From: Alitta virens
Lineage: Eukaryota; Annelida; Polychaeta; Phyllodocida; Nereididae
Assembly: GCA_932294295.1 (NCBI GenBank)
Contig: OW028580.1
Span: forward strand, 23,980,975 to 24,044,974
DNA: 64,000 nucleotides
Reading direction: 5' to 3'
A program made the position numbers and the translations under genes. The notes beneath the pieces were generated by a model. It saw only the letters and a program-made list of their open reading frames with translations, did no database searches and had not been told where the DNA came from. Below are positions 35,840 to 45,915 of the stretch, piece after piece. The number at the start of each line of letters is the position of its first letter. Positions within the stretch are counted from its first letter, which is position 1.

Positions 35840-36630
35840 GCAGTAATTTCAATTATTGCTCAATTGTTTGGATGTTTGCAATTAGAGAAATTGGAAAATA
35901 CCAATAAAAGGGCGCTTAGATTTGCCACAGATAAGGGTTACCTAAGTTATGAAGAGCTTTGCAAACAGGAAAAGCAACTCAGTGTGTTTAAACAGTGTGT
36001 GAAGAATGCGGCTATACTGCTTTATAAAGTCAGGAAGGACATTGCACCAAAATATCTGAATGAGTTATTTGAGACTCAGAACTCACAATATGAAATGAGG
36101 GACAATGACAGACTTTCACTTCCATCTTTTAACACTGTGAAGTATGGGAAGAATAGTTTTATGTATTGGGGTGCGAAACTCTGGAATAATATTCCTGTTG
36201 AAATTAAAAGAAGTATTTCACTTAATACTTTTAAAACAGCGATTACACAATGGCTATTGACATGTGACATGGACCACATTATGTAATTTGACTAACCTCG
36301 ATGTCTTGTTTGTTTCAGAGTCAAATACGAACTGACAGACAGTCAACAAATCCAAATGAAGAGTGGACATATAAAATGACATGGACATTACATAACTGAC
36401 TTTAACTTGGACATTGCATGGACATTTTGAACCGCTTAAATAGACATTCTATTCCTATTTTTTAATTATTATTATTTTCTTTTCTTTTGTATTTTCGATT
36501 TCATATTTATTATTTCTTTTATTTTGTGAAAGGGTCGTACAGAAGTGATAACACTTAAGATTACTTTATATTTTATATTGTATTCGGATTGAAAACGACT
36601 GTAAATAAATGATACATACATACATTGTCA
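35840..36630 (+). mobile_element. 3' end of a non-LTR retrotransposon (ORF2 C-terminus plus 3'UTR)
   Basis: The 35864-36286 frame has the C-terminal block typical of CR1/Jockey-type LINE reverse transcriptases: LEKLENTNKRALRF, YEELCKQE, LLYKVRKDIAPKYLNELF, NTVKYGKNSFMYWGAKLWN and IPVEIKRSISLNTFK. Just upstream, a different frame reads YCSIVWMF, the usual preceding residues, so there is a frameshift near 35875. The 3'UTR ends in a short ATAC-type microsatellite (about 36605-36625), a common LINE tail. 5'-truncated and inactive. Confidence 0.85.
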
Positions 36631-37052
36631 ATAGAATATCAAATTCTAATTTTTTTGTTGTTTTAATTAAATTTGATGCACAGGGTCAGTCAACGTGGGG
36701 CCTATATGACTCACTTTTTTCCCTTAATGCTTTTTTTTAGGCCTCACATATTTTGTTCACCTAATATTTCTGAAAAGCGGGGCCTATTCCGGTGCGGGGC
36801 CCGATGCAGCAACCTTGCTCGCGTTGCCCAAGGACCGGCCCTGATGATGCATGTGTAACGCATTTCCGTGCTTCGTTCACACAAGTTTTTGTTGGCTGTA
36901 GATTCTATCTCTGCCTTCTTCTGCTCTTGAGCCTCCTTGTGGCCAGGGTTGCAATGGTGTATAAGTGAAGACCCAGTGGCCAGCACGGAGCTCTACGCAA
37001 TACTGTCTAGCTATCCTTACCTACTGCTGTATGCAGCACTCGGATTGTGCTT
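36631..37052. other. Intergenic repeat fragments
   Basis: A GGGGCC-rich fragment at about 36680-36860 (GGTGCGGGGCCCGATGCAG) and a fragment at about 36945-37005 that shares CCCAGTGGCCA(G/A)CA with 51238-51260. No coding exon. Confidence 0.4.
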
Positions 37053-37745
37053 GTTTAGATCTCCCTATACCCAACTTTCCTTTCACCTAGTGCTCCCTAC
37101 ACCCAGCACTCCCTATAGCTAGCATTCCCCATACCTTAATCTCCCTACCTAGTGCTCCCTATACCTTGCCTTACTTCTACCTAGCTCCTCACCTGGGTGA
37201 GGGCTTACCTTAAGATCAGTGGTAGTGCGCTGGGCTTCCAACCACGGGGATCAATTCCCGGTCGAGCCTAACTTGGATAGTTGTTTCATCCATGAAGTCT
37301 CTCTAGTGACTCCATGTTTCATCTATCATCTGATTGCCATGGTCCCTGCCTATCCTAGCCAGGTGCAGAAATACAGGATGTAAAGCCCTAATCCACCCAC
37401 CCAGCTCTCTCTGACCTAGTGCTCCCTACACCTAGCTTCCTATAAGCCCTCGAAGGTCCTGGGCCTCCACGCGGCGAGGGTGGAAACACTTGGGGTGAAG
37501 TCCTCTATCCCCAGTGGCTAAAACAGGACAGTGCGCATTGCACAAGCTGCTCTAGCTATCCAACGAAGACAATTATTAATTTTTTACATGCTTCTGGTTT
37601 CTACTACCAACTATATATAATCAATCTTACCCTAGAGAGCCTCTACATAGCCCACTCAAGTGCTGATGAGGCGTTAAACAATAACACTAACTAACTAACT
37701 AACCTAGCTTCCTATACCTGGTGCTTCAATATCCTATACCTAGCA
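37053..37745. repeat. 'CTAGTGCTCCCTAYACC' minisatellite interrupted by two insertions
   Basis: Variants of CCTAGTGCTCCCTATACC recur about every 15-25 bases at 37053-37190, 37412-37445 and 37700-37745. The first gap is filled by a SINE (37195-37402). The second (about 37446-37695) holds another repeat whose 3' end, GCGTTAAACAATAA plus (CTAA)n, is SINE/LINE-like. Confidence 0.6.
37195..37402 (+). mobile_element. tRNA-derived SINE copy in the minisatellite
   Basis: Shares with the 23521 SINE a degenerate A box (GATCAGTGGTAGTGCGC), the phrase TGGGCTTCCAACCAC, the B-box region CCCGGTCGAGCC, and body phrases (CATCTGATTGCCATGGTCCC; AAATACAGGATGTAAAGCCC). It contains a partial internal duplication of the TTTCATC segment. 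Confidence 0.75.
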
Positions 37746-37886
37746 AGACATATATGACCCATCAAGGTTTAACATTGTTAAAGAGCATACAACTGCATAA
37801 AACATATTGATTGTGGCCATGGTTCAATGTCAACAAAATTCAATGAAACAAAAAGGACAAGAACAAATAAACTGCGGTCTCCAGTG

Positions 37887-37892
37887 TTTATT
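37887..37892 (-). terminator. Candidate poly(A) signal of the Asp/Glu-rich secreted gene
   Basis: TTTATT on +, AATAAA on the gene strand, about 110 bases past the stop at 38003-38005. Confidence 0.6.
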
Positions 37893-38002
37893 CTACCCCA
37901 GCTCAATGATCCAAAAGGTGATTTACAAGAAGATTGGATGAGGTTTCTTTATACATTCTGATGTTGGAAAACTGAAGTTTTGAAGCATTAAGAGAGGGAA
38001 GA

Positions 38003-40119
38003 TTACTCTTCATCCTCATCTTCATCCTCATCTTCATCCTCATCTTCGTCCTCATCTTCATCCTCATCATCATCTTCATCATCATCCTCATCATCATCCT
38101 CATCTTCATCCTCATCATCATCCTCATCTTCATCCTCATCATCATCCTCATCATCATCTTCATCGTCGTCATCATCATCATCCTTCTCCTCATCCTCTTT
38201 CTCCTCCTCTTCCTCCTTCTCCTCTTCCTTGTTCTCTACCTTGGCCTCCTCGGCAACAGCTGGGGCTTCGGCAGCAGTGGCTTCCTCCTCAGCAGCGCTG
38301 GAATGAAACAAATTCATGTAAGTAAGTATGATATCATTGTTAGCAGGCATAACTGGGGTGTCCATAGCAGAGCCACCATTTAAATGCCACTGGGGTTCAA
38401 GGTCTTCAACATCAGTGTTACCACCCTTGCGAAGTACTTTCAATGTGAATATAGAAAGCTGTGTGTGTTTTGCTTAATCATTATACTGCATCATCTGGTG
38501 TGACACATCGTCTTTGAGTTCATTGAATGTTTTTGTACATGCTGAGACAATTCTTACTGTATATGACAATAAATTGGTTGTCATTATCATTTTGCAAGGA
38601 TTTGCACAAAGTATTGATCTGGCACGGCTGTATGTCATTAGGTTCTACTTTTAATATAACTAATTTATTATGCAACAAAATGTAATACACAATAGATTTA
38701 CTGAAGAATGCGAATATGTGAAAGACTTTTGGAAGAAATTTCTGCTATGAAATGCCTTTCGCTATAAGGCAGCGGCACAGCACTGCATCACAGAAAAAAC
38801 TTATTTTATACAGCTAATGAAAATACAGATGATGAGAGCTATACTTCAGAATCGCTAACCAGGTATTTTACTTTAGGATGTATGGTATTGACCTAAAGTG
38901 TTACAATCCTTGCCATTCAAATTGATATACGATAAATGGAACTTGCAAAAGGATGTAATAAAATCGGGTATTTTAATTGCTGTGACCAAATTTGGAATTG
39001 AATCTACGAGTGATGTAATGCTAATAGTCTGCCAGTATATATGCTGGTATGATAATTGCCACATTTTACGTGACCCCATTATCAATTAACCTACCACTGG
39101 AAGTCAACGCGAGGATTGCTATTTGAAGCATGACACTGTCTGGTGAACCTACCATATCTGATTGGGATAAAGTATATTGCAATATGCCAAGCCCCACACA
39201 ACTGAAGCCGGAAACGGTGCCATATATTCTTTCTGAATCCCACAAAACTGCATGTTGGACTCCTCACCATTCACTATCAATCAACCGTACTCTTGTTGCT
39301 CAGGGGTGGGGGCCTAGTTCAGTGGGCAGCACGTTGGGCTTCCAACCACTGGGGTCCCGGGTTCAATCCAGGTCAATCCTAAGTTGGATGGCTGTTTCAT
39401 CCATCATCTCATTGCCATGGTCCCTACCTGTCCGAATTAACCCATCAGGTACAGGGCGTAAAGCCCTATTTCTCACACATATACGCTTGTTGCCTCAACT
39501 GTTTAGACTTCAATATTCAAAGATAGAACCAATGAAAAGAGACTCCCACTTTCAAGGGAATGTTTTCCATATACATATGTCATATCACAGGTGACTGTGA
39601 TCCCAAAACACTTTTGGTATATCCGGGCATTACTGGTGGTTCATCCATTTGTGGAACATCAAAACTTCAAGCCGAGAGCTTCTCAAATGTATGGTAGTTC
39701 CAGTTGCTTTGTTGAAAATGCATGACAGTTTTTTTAATACAGACCCTCTCAGATCACCACAATATCCATCGAGATGGCAGGTAGACTCAGAAGGGTGGGA
39801 CAATAACATATGCCAATCCTTGGCATTTTGAAAAACTTTTCACAAATCTGAACTACCCAGATAGCATTCCAAATCGTATCAACATCGGGGTGATGTCGGC
39901 GATGTCAAAACAATGTTGTACCGACAGCGGCCAACATAGAAACGACACTGGTCCGATTTTGAATACTATCCGGGTGGTATCTCTAATTCTTTGCGAATAT
40001 TTTAAACTCACCAGTATATAATAAAGTGATAAGAAATAAATTTCAAATAAAACAATTGATACTCACGCATAAGCCACAAGGAGGGCAGCGAACAAAGCCA
40101 AAACAATGGAAGCCTTCAT
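38003..40119 (-). CDS. Secreted Ala/Glu-then-Asp/Glu-rich acidic protein
   Basis: Two exons on the minus strand: 40067-40119 (53 nt) and 38003-38297, joined in phase 2 (GC|C); 348 nt, 115 aa. Exon 1 encodes a clean signal peptide, MKASIVLALFAALLVAYA, with cleavage expected after AYA. The mature chain starts AAEEEATAAEAPAVAEEAK, moves through a Glu/Lys stretch, and ends in about 65 residues made almost only of Asp and Glu up to the stop. No Cys. Such chains are disordered and bind Ca2+ or cations weakly; secreted examples occur in biomineral matrices and mucus, but the function here is unknown. The gene has a TATA box (TATATAA on the minus strand, 40178-40184) and a very short 5'UTR, suggesting strong regulated expression. 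Exon layout and intron phase match the two genes at 44.8 and 48.5 kb. Similarity is in architecture, not alignable sequence. Confidence 0.82.
39303..39484 (+). mobile_element. tRNA-derived SINE copy in the intron of the Asp/Glu-rich gene
   Basis: Carries GGCCTAGTTCAGTGGGCAGC (A box), CCGGGTTCAATCC (B box) and the body phrases of the 23521 family. Near-identical flanks (CTTGTTGCTCA at 39292; CTTGTTGCCTCA at 39485) may be a decayed target-site duplication. Confidence 0.75.
39855..39975. mobile_element. 121-bp MITE of the 'CCCAGATAGCATTCCAAAT' family
   Basis: Begins ACCCAGATAGCATTCCAAAT and ends in the imperfect complement ATTTTGAATACTATCCGGGT. Related copies with the same start lie at about 50311, 50567-50668 and 57453-57545. 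Confidence 0.65.
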
Positions 40120-40177
40120 TTTTTTTGTTTATTGTCTGTTCCGATGTAACTTAGATGATGGTACCCGGAAAGTCCAG

Positions 40178-40184
40178 TTTATAT
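40178..40184 (-). promoter_or_regulatory. TATA box of the Asp/Glu-rich secreted gene
   Basis: The gene strand reads GGTATATAAACTGG about 60 bases before the start codon, a canonical core-promoter position with a short leader. Confidence 0.7.
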
Positions 40185-40199
40185 ACCAGCCATAATGGT

Positions 40200-41567
40200 A
40201 GCAGGTGTCTGAAAACATCTGAACAATATCCTATTGTTATATTAAGCTTTATCTGCTACCAACATAAGGAGATTAGTATACAATGCAAAGCATGGATTAT
40301 ATTTGCTGTCTAGTGGATTGTAATGGTTGCTTGCATACGTGGAAGTTATTTTTGAATTTAGTTTTACCTAAATATCATATTTTATGATGAGGAGTAGGTT
40401 GAGGAGGGAGATTTATTGCAGTTTGCCAATTATGCAGTGTAGTTGAGCCCCCATCTTGATCAGGACCACTTCTAAGTTTTGATAGCCAAATTTATAGACA
40501 ATATGCATTTCCCACTATTTTAATTTAATTTAATTTGAAAAATGTTATCCGGAAAAGTGCATAATTCGTAACTGACATTGAAAACTAGATCCCGTACACA
40601 TTTTTTGTATAAATTTTATAAATTTTCATATTGGCAATAACTGGTAGTCAATATTCATGTATAATTTTTATTTTATTTATTTTTTGTCTGTTTATTTATT
40701 ATTATTGGGCTTCACTATTATTATGGTGAAGACCTTTGTTTTTGTGATTCAGTGACTCAGCACTTTTATTCTTCCAGTTTGGGGATGAAACTTTATGTAT
40801 GTTGTATACCCCTGGATGAGAAATTAACTTTGACCCAGTTTCAGGGACCTTGACCTTCTTGTCAACGTCACAGGTCACTTTAAAGTCAAATTACTGTCAT
40901 TTCAAAATTCAATAATAGCTATTGGACTGAAGGACTTGTGCTTTACAAAGGTTTGTACAAACTATGTATAATCGATTATGATTCTGTATGAAGAACCAGA
41001 CGTTGTGGAACCTAGATGAAGATTTATATTGTGTTATGGCCAAACGAGTGCAGTAGAAATAGTAGTAATATTCAGATATTGGGAGAATGGGTAAACATTG
41101 CTCATTGGTAGCACGCTAGGTTTCTAACCACTGGGTCCTGGGTTAGATTCCCGGTTGAGCCTCTTGGTGGCGTTTGGGTGATGACGGTTGCTAAGATATG
41201 GGGTTTAAATGTTGTTATTTACCCCCAAAAACTTTAAGTTTATAACTTGGACATATATATAAACCTAAATTATATATATATATAAATGTAAATTAACTTG
41301 AAACAAAGGTCAAGGTCACAAGTGACCTTGAACGTTAAGATTTAAAAATGAACATCCAAATTAAGGTATTGGGAAGGGGTTTCAACATATAATATGGTAT
41401 TTTAGCCTGACGGTAATTATAGGTCAAGTTCAAATGTGAAAAAATGGTTGATTTTCATAGTTTCCATGCAGTTGTTTCACTGAAAAATGTTTCTTAAGTA
41501 ATGTTATTGCATTGGGTTGTCATGACCTAAGGGGTTAATTACAGTAACCACTTGGGGGGGGGGGGGA
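40200..41567. other. Intergenic DNA with AGGTCA-type motifs
   Basis: No gene. GACCTTGACCTT appears near 40847, and a perfect 10-bp inverted repeat TCAAGGTCAC-AA-GTGACCTTGA lies at 41310-41331. A SINE head fragment is at 41104-41165 and a G run at about 41554-41567. Confidence 0.45.
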
Positions 41568-42040
41568 TGACCCCAATGGGACAATATGCAATAACTTCAG
41601 TCTGATTGATTGGATCCTCAGATGTGGTTTATATACACCTTAGGGAATTGCCATCATGTTGCAACAATTTCAATGACCCCATACCCTGTAGGGTAAAATG
41701 CTTTAATGTCAGTTTGGTAGATAGCATTTTCACCAAATTTGGTTTATATATACATTCATCAAGGCACTGTCAACATTTTGCAACACTTTCAAGGACCCCT
41801 CATGGTAATTATCCCCCTTGGTGGTAAAATTCTATAACTTCAGTCTGAATTACCAAATTTGGTTTATACACTCTTGTGGATACTGCCATCATGTCAGAAC
41901 ATTTTGAATGACCCCAGTGGGTCATTACCTCCCCCACAGGGTAAAAATGCTATAAAATTATGGTTTCTTCGCCAAATTTGGTATTTAGGGCCCAGCCATC
42001 ATGTTGTAACTCATTCAGTGACTCTGCAGTGTTGTTACCC
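41568..42040. repeat. Degenerate tandem repeat, four-plus units of 104-120 bp
   Basis: Units start (A)TGACCCC... and contain GGTAAAATGCT(A/T)TAA, CAAATTTGGTTTATA and GCCATCATGTTGCAAC: 41568-41671, 41672-41791, 41792-41908, 41909-42018, then a partial unit. Divergence between units is high. Confidence 0.65.
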
Positions 42041-42129
42041 CCCATACGGGAACAAACATATGGCAATGAGTTTGCCGATTGGTCAACTAAGACAGCCTTG
42101 AATATTGATATCTCTGACTAGCAGTACCT

Positions 42130-42480
42130 TCCTCAAACTTCAGAGAATGAGTCAAGAGGTACATATCTATAAGGTATGGCAAACATGGTGGTCTGTAACC
42201 TGTGGCAACAAGCTTCCTCTTATCAAGCCAAATCCTGGGGAATGGTGTGATGTCCGTTTTAGCTTGGCTCAGAATTGGTCATACTTGGTTAACCCATTCT
42301 TTCCTCCTGCAAGGGGAGCCTCAGCACAACTGTGACCCCTGCAGTTGGACCTTAACTGTAGAACACATTTTCGTAAAATGTGCATACCTTACCACTGTCA
42401 GATCTATATTTTATAAGGCTGACACTGAAGGACTCTTTGGCAAAAGTAGACCCTGCTGCTATTTTACATTTTCTTAAAGC
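42130..42480 (+). pseudogene. C-terminal fragment of a non-LTR retrotransposon ORF2 (RNase H side)
   Basis: The frame at 42202-42477 reads LAWLRIGHTWLTHSFLLQGE, then C-x2-C and LTVEHIFVKCAYLTTVRSIFY. This is the conserved region after the RNase H domain of I/Jockey-type LINEs (LRIGHTRLTH...C..C...LTVEHIL..C). It is truncated on both sides. Confidence 0.75.
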
Positions 42481-42764
42481 TAGGAATTCTCCATAAGGTC
42501 TCACTTGCTCTTTCATGTTGTTGGTGTGAAAACTAATGACCCCAAAGCATGTGAAGAATAATACTACTATAGAAAAGTGCATTGAGTTAGAGATGCCCTG
42601 TGTTGGCCTTGAATTCAGAAATCTTCACCCGAAGTCCTGCTACCCTTGGCCCAAAGCCTTCTAGTGCACCAAGGTAGAGTAAATGGACATATCAGAAGTT
42701 ACTGATAAATTCTAATCACATTTAGATATACTCATTATGTATCTTGCTTTGGAACATTTAACCC

Positions 42765-43965
42765 CTATTTTTCAAGAAAGGACTGCACTCAGAACAAACT
42801 ACCTACCAGTCAGCCTGACATATGTCGTGTGCAAGGCACTGGAGAGCATAATGTGATACTGTGTATTAGAATATGTGAAGAAGTATAAGGTGCTATCTGA
42901 TTGCCTGCACAGATTCATCCCAGGTTGCTCCTGCAGCACACAGCTTAGAACAGCTCATCCTGTGCCTGAATTTGTGGACAGAAATCCTTGACCGCGGCTC
43001 AAATCTTGATGTTATATACCTGGTTTTCAGCAAAGCCTTCGATAGTGTGCCCACTTAAAGCTGGTAAATAAGCTGAAAATGTATGGTATATAAGGACAGG
43101 TGCTACTTTGGATTACAGACTTCCTAAGAAAAAGGCAATGTGTAATGATGATGGAGAAACACCTCGAGAGAAGTCACGAAAGGGGTCTCACAAGGAAGTG
43201 TGCTCGGCCTGATCCTATGCCTGACATAGTTAACTGCTGTATTCAGATGTTTGCTGAAGATGCCAAAATATTTTAGGAAATAAGAGTAGAACCGGATAGC
43301 AGGAGCCTACAGGAGGACCTCAAAGAATTGGAAAAATGGAACATGGTCTTCAACGCTTCCAAATACAAGGTCCTACACCTTGGGAGTACAAACAACAAGT
43401 TAGACTGTTACATGCAAGAGAATTAAGAGCTTGAAGCAGCGAAATTAGAGAAGGATCTAGTAGTCATCTTCGATGAGCAGCTGAAATTCCATCAAAACTG
43501 TGAGCACCAAGTGTAGAAGACAAAGAGGATTCTTGGACTCATAAGATGGACGTTGGACAAATAGGCAAGACCTGTTTCATGCAGTGACCTGTTATGGGCC
43601 TGCCCAGTGTATAGGTGCCAAGTAAAGAAACTAGAGAGCATGCAGAGAAGAGCAACTAAATTGCTTCGGAGTGAAAGTATTTTGGTATCTTGAATATGAG
43701 GAAAGACTGCAATTCCTTAAACTTCCATCATTAATGTACAGAAGAAACGCGGGGGGGGGGGGGGGCATAGTTGAAACTTACAAGTACATCAACAATATCT
43801 ACAATGTTAGTCATACACCTTTGAAGCTGGAAAACATGGAATGACCAACAAGAGGACAAACTGCTGAAATCGCAGCAAAAGCATTTCAGAAATATTTCGC
43901 TGAAAGAGTCGTCAACCCATGGAACAATCTAGATCGATGACAGTGGAGGCAACATCACTGACAGC
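42765..43965 (+). pseudogene. Degenerate non-LTR reverse transcriptase (CR1/Jockey-like)
   Basis: Translating with frame changes and several stops gives YLPVSLTYVVCKALESIM, EYVKKYKVLSD, FIPGCSCST, LDVIYLVFSKAFDSVP, LLWITDFLRKRQ, QMFAEDAKIF (the FADD catalytic box, mutated to FAED), LQEDLKELEKWNMVFNASKY, KVLHLG and VVNPWNNL. It runs from RT domain 2 to the C-terminal region and is inactivated by stops, frameshifts and a G run at about 43750. A (TG)n/(TATG)n tract follows at 44046-44135. Confidence 0.88.
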
Positions 43966-44045
43966 CTGAAGAACAGACTGGATTCCCATGGGAAAGAGAT
44001 TAAGTACACAACAGATCCTGTGCAGAAAAATACCATCCCGCACAT

Positions 44046-44135
44046 GTATGTGTGTGTGTGTGAGGATGTACGTATATATGTAAGGCAGGTTGTATGTATG
44101 TATGTATGTATGTATCTATGTATGTATATATGCAT
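44046..44135. repeat. (TG)n / (TATG)n microsatellite
   Basis: TGTGTGTG followed by TATG/GTAT tetranucleotides, interrupted near 44062-44090. Confidence 0.9.
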
Positions 44136-44726
44136 ATAATAATAACATTTTATTATTCATTTTGTATACAAACAGTGGTAGCCTATTTTATTTCAGTGTG
44201 CTATTTCAGATGTAGTTTAGTCTAAACTGATGCACCATATTACAATGTTTATATCATATTTCACTTGAATTAAATATCTGTTTGAATCTATCTGCACATA
44301 TATAAAGATATTATATTAATATTACTTTGTGAATATTCTTGAATATGTTGTCATCAGTATAACCAGGCACCTTTTTCAAATAATTTTGTGCAAGTCAATT
44401 ATTATAGATATAAATAAATTAGCATGTATTTCTTGAATGCTAACTTTATATAAAGCATTCAACGAAGTGTGCTATTCAGTCGCCTTGAATAGTCTCAAAC
44501 ATTTCAAAAACCATGAAAAAACCTGCCATAAAATTTGGGGGCTTTCGTTTTTTTAGGAATGAAAGGAGTCATTTTTAAATTGGTGGTTAACATATAATCG
44601 ACTTAATATGAATTATTATGACAGTAAAAGAGAAATTTTAAATAATGAAATAAAAATGTAAACATTCGTGTGAAAATTGAAATTGAAAAAGTTGGAAAAG
44701 TATCAGCTGGGCACTAAATTCTATGC

Positions 44727-44742
44727 AATATGGTAAATAGCA
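44727..44742 (+). promoter_or_regulatory. Interrupted TATA region of the Ala-rich 11-mer gene
   Basis: Aligned to the sister gene (TCTATATAAATAG at 48449-48461), this copy reads TCTAT, then about nine extra bases, then TAAATAG. A shared AGCTGGGC box lies just upstream in both (44704-44711 and 48434-48441). Whether a working TATA remains is uncertain. Confidence 0.5.
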
Positions 44743-44792
44743 AAGTCCTTCAAATAAAGCAACTTCAGCTTGTGGGGGAGAACAGACTGAAA

Positions 44793-45915
44793 ATGAAGTC
44801 GACTTTGGTTCTTTGTTTCTGCGGTATCCTGCTATTAGGCACTTTGTAAGTATATTTATTTCATTGATTGCTAAATACAATTATGGTAAAGTGAGATACA
44901 AACTGTAAACTTGTCGAGAAATGTGTCACCATGGGATCCTTCATTTAAGAAATACAATTCAAACCATGAAACCTGGCTATTCAAACCTAGTCAACAAAGA
45001 TACCATTTATAGGCCTACTTGGTTTGATTCATAAGGTAAACTATTTGCTATGTGTGACTTGCATGACCCCAATGACAGGTTGGTCCAACGTTGGAATTAT
45101 GTCATATCGAAGATTATTGTCGATCCAACGCTGGGTGGACATCAAGCCGATAAATGATAGACCGCAGGGGGGATAAGGGGATATATAACCCCCATTTTTG
45201 GTAAGGGTAAGGATGCAATTTCACAAATTAAATTACCTTTTTCCTACACACACTTTTGTTTTGGAAAATTTGTGCTTCATTGTAAACTTTTTATCACATA
45301 TCAGTACTTTTAAAACAGTTTGGAATCAATGATCCACAAGTATTACACCTTTCTGCATGAGCCGCGGCCACTTGTAAGAGGGCAATGCACGATATGACAG
45401 ATGAAGTAGGCTTGCATCCCCCACCCACCCTTCTAATAATATCCAAAATACGCCCATACCCTGTCAGATTAAAACATATTAAGACCACTTCATGATCAAT
45501 CAAGATCATCAATTTGTCAACAGAACGTCCATATCCGGTCATTTTAAGCAGACTTAATTCATTCCCCTTTTATTTATGTTTTTCTTCAATCAAAGTGAAA
45601 TTCACAGCTTTGTCATAAATCAATTACATCAATTTCAGATGCACCGGTGATGCACCAGTTGCTAAAAATATTGCCCCTGCAAAAACTGGAAGATCACCAA
45701 TCAGTAAAACTGCTCGTGCTGCCCAGACTGGGTTTAATGCTGCAGCTTCTGCTGCCCAGAATGTCGTGCAAGCCGCAGCTGATGCTGCCCAGAATGGGGC
45801 TAATGCTGCAGCTGCTGCTGCCCAGAATGGGGCTAATGCTGCAGCTGATGCTGCCCAGAATGGGGCTGTTGCTGCAGGAGCTGTATTGAGCAAAGCTATG
45901 AAGAGGAGGAAGTAG
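44793..45915 (+). CDS. Secreted alanine-rich protein with five 11-residue repeats
   Basis: Two exons: 44793-44845 (53 nt) and 45639-45915, joined in phase 2 (TT|A); 330 nt, 109 aa. The signal peptide is MKSTLVLCFCGILLLGT, followed by a short linker (CTGDAPVAKNIAPAKTGR) and SPISKTAR. Five undecads follow, ending about 15 residues before the stop: AAQTGFNAAAS, AAQNVVQAAAD, AAQNGANAAAA, AAQNGANAAAD, AAQNGAVAAGA. On an undecad helix (98 degrees per residue) positions 3, 4, 7 and 11 (Q, N, N, D) fall within about 100 degrees, giving one polar stripe on an otherwise Ala surface. Ala-rich 11-mers of this kind are known in type I antifreeze proteins, LEA proteins and synuclein/apolipoproteins; homology to any of them is not claimed. 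The tail LSKAMKRRK is basic and results from a frame different from the acidic tail of the sister gene at 48523. No relative was recognised outside this window. Confidence 0.78.
45718..45882 (+). repeat. Five in-frame 33-bp tandem repeats
   Basis: Units at 45718-45750, 45751-45783, 45784-45816, 45817-45849 and 45850-45882, each starting GCTGCCCAGA. Units 3 and 4 differ only at the last codon. The sister gene has only one comparable unit, GCTGCCCAAAATTGCACTAA, near 49825. Confidence 0.9.

Noticed and set aside
37903..38193. Met/Arg/Lys-rich open frame on the minus strand
   Set aside because: It is an out-of-frame reading of the Asp/Glu codon repeat of the secreted acidic gene. The repeat forces all frames open.
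44638..44880. 80-aa minus-strand open frame over the Ala-rich gene promoter
   Set aside because: Antisense to the signal-peptide exon and promoter; no supporting feature.
45718..45882. Direct homology to fish type I antifreeze protein
   Set aside because: The 11-residue period and Ala content are shared, but the Thr-spaced ice-binding pattern is absent (Asn/Gln instead). Only an analogy is justified.
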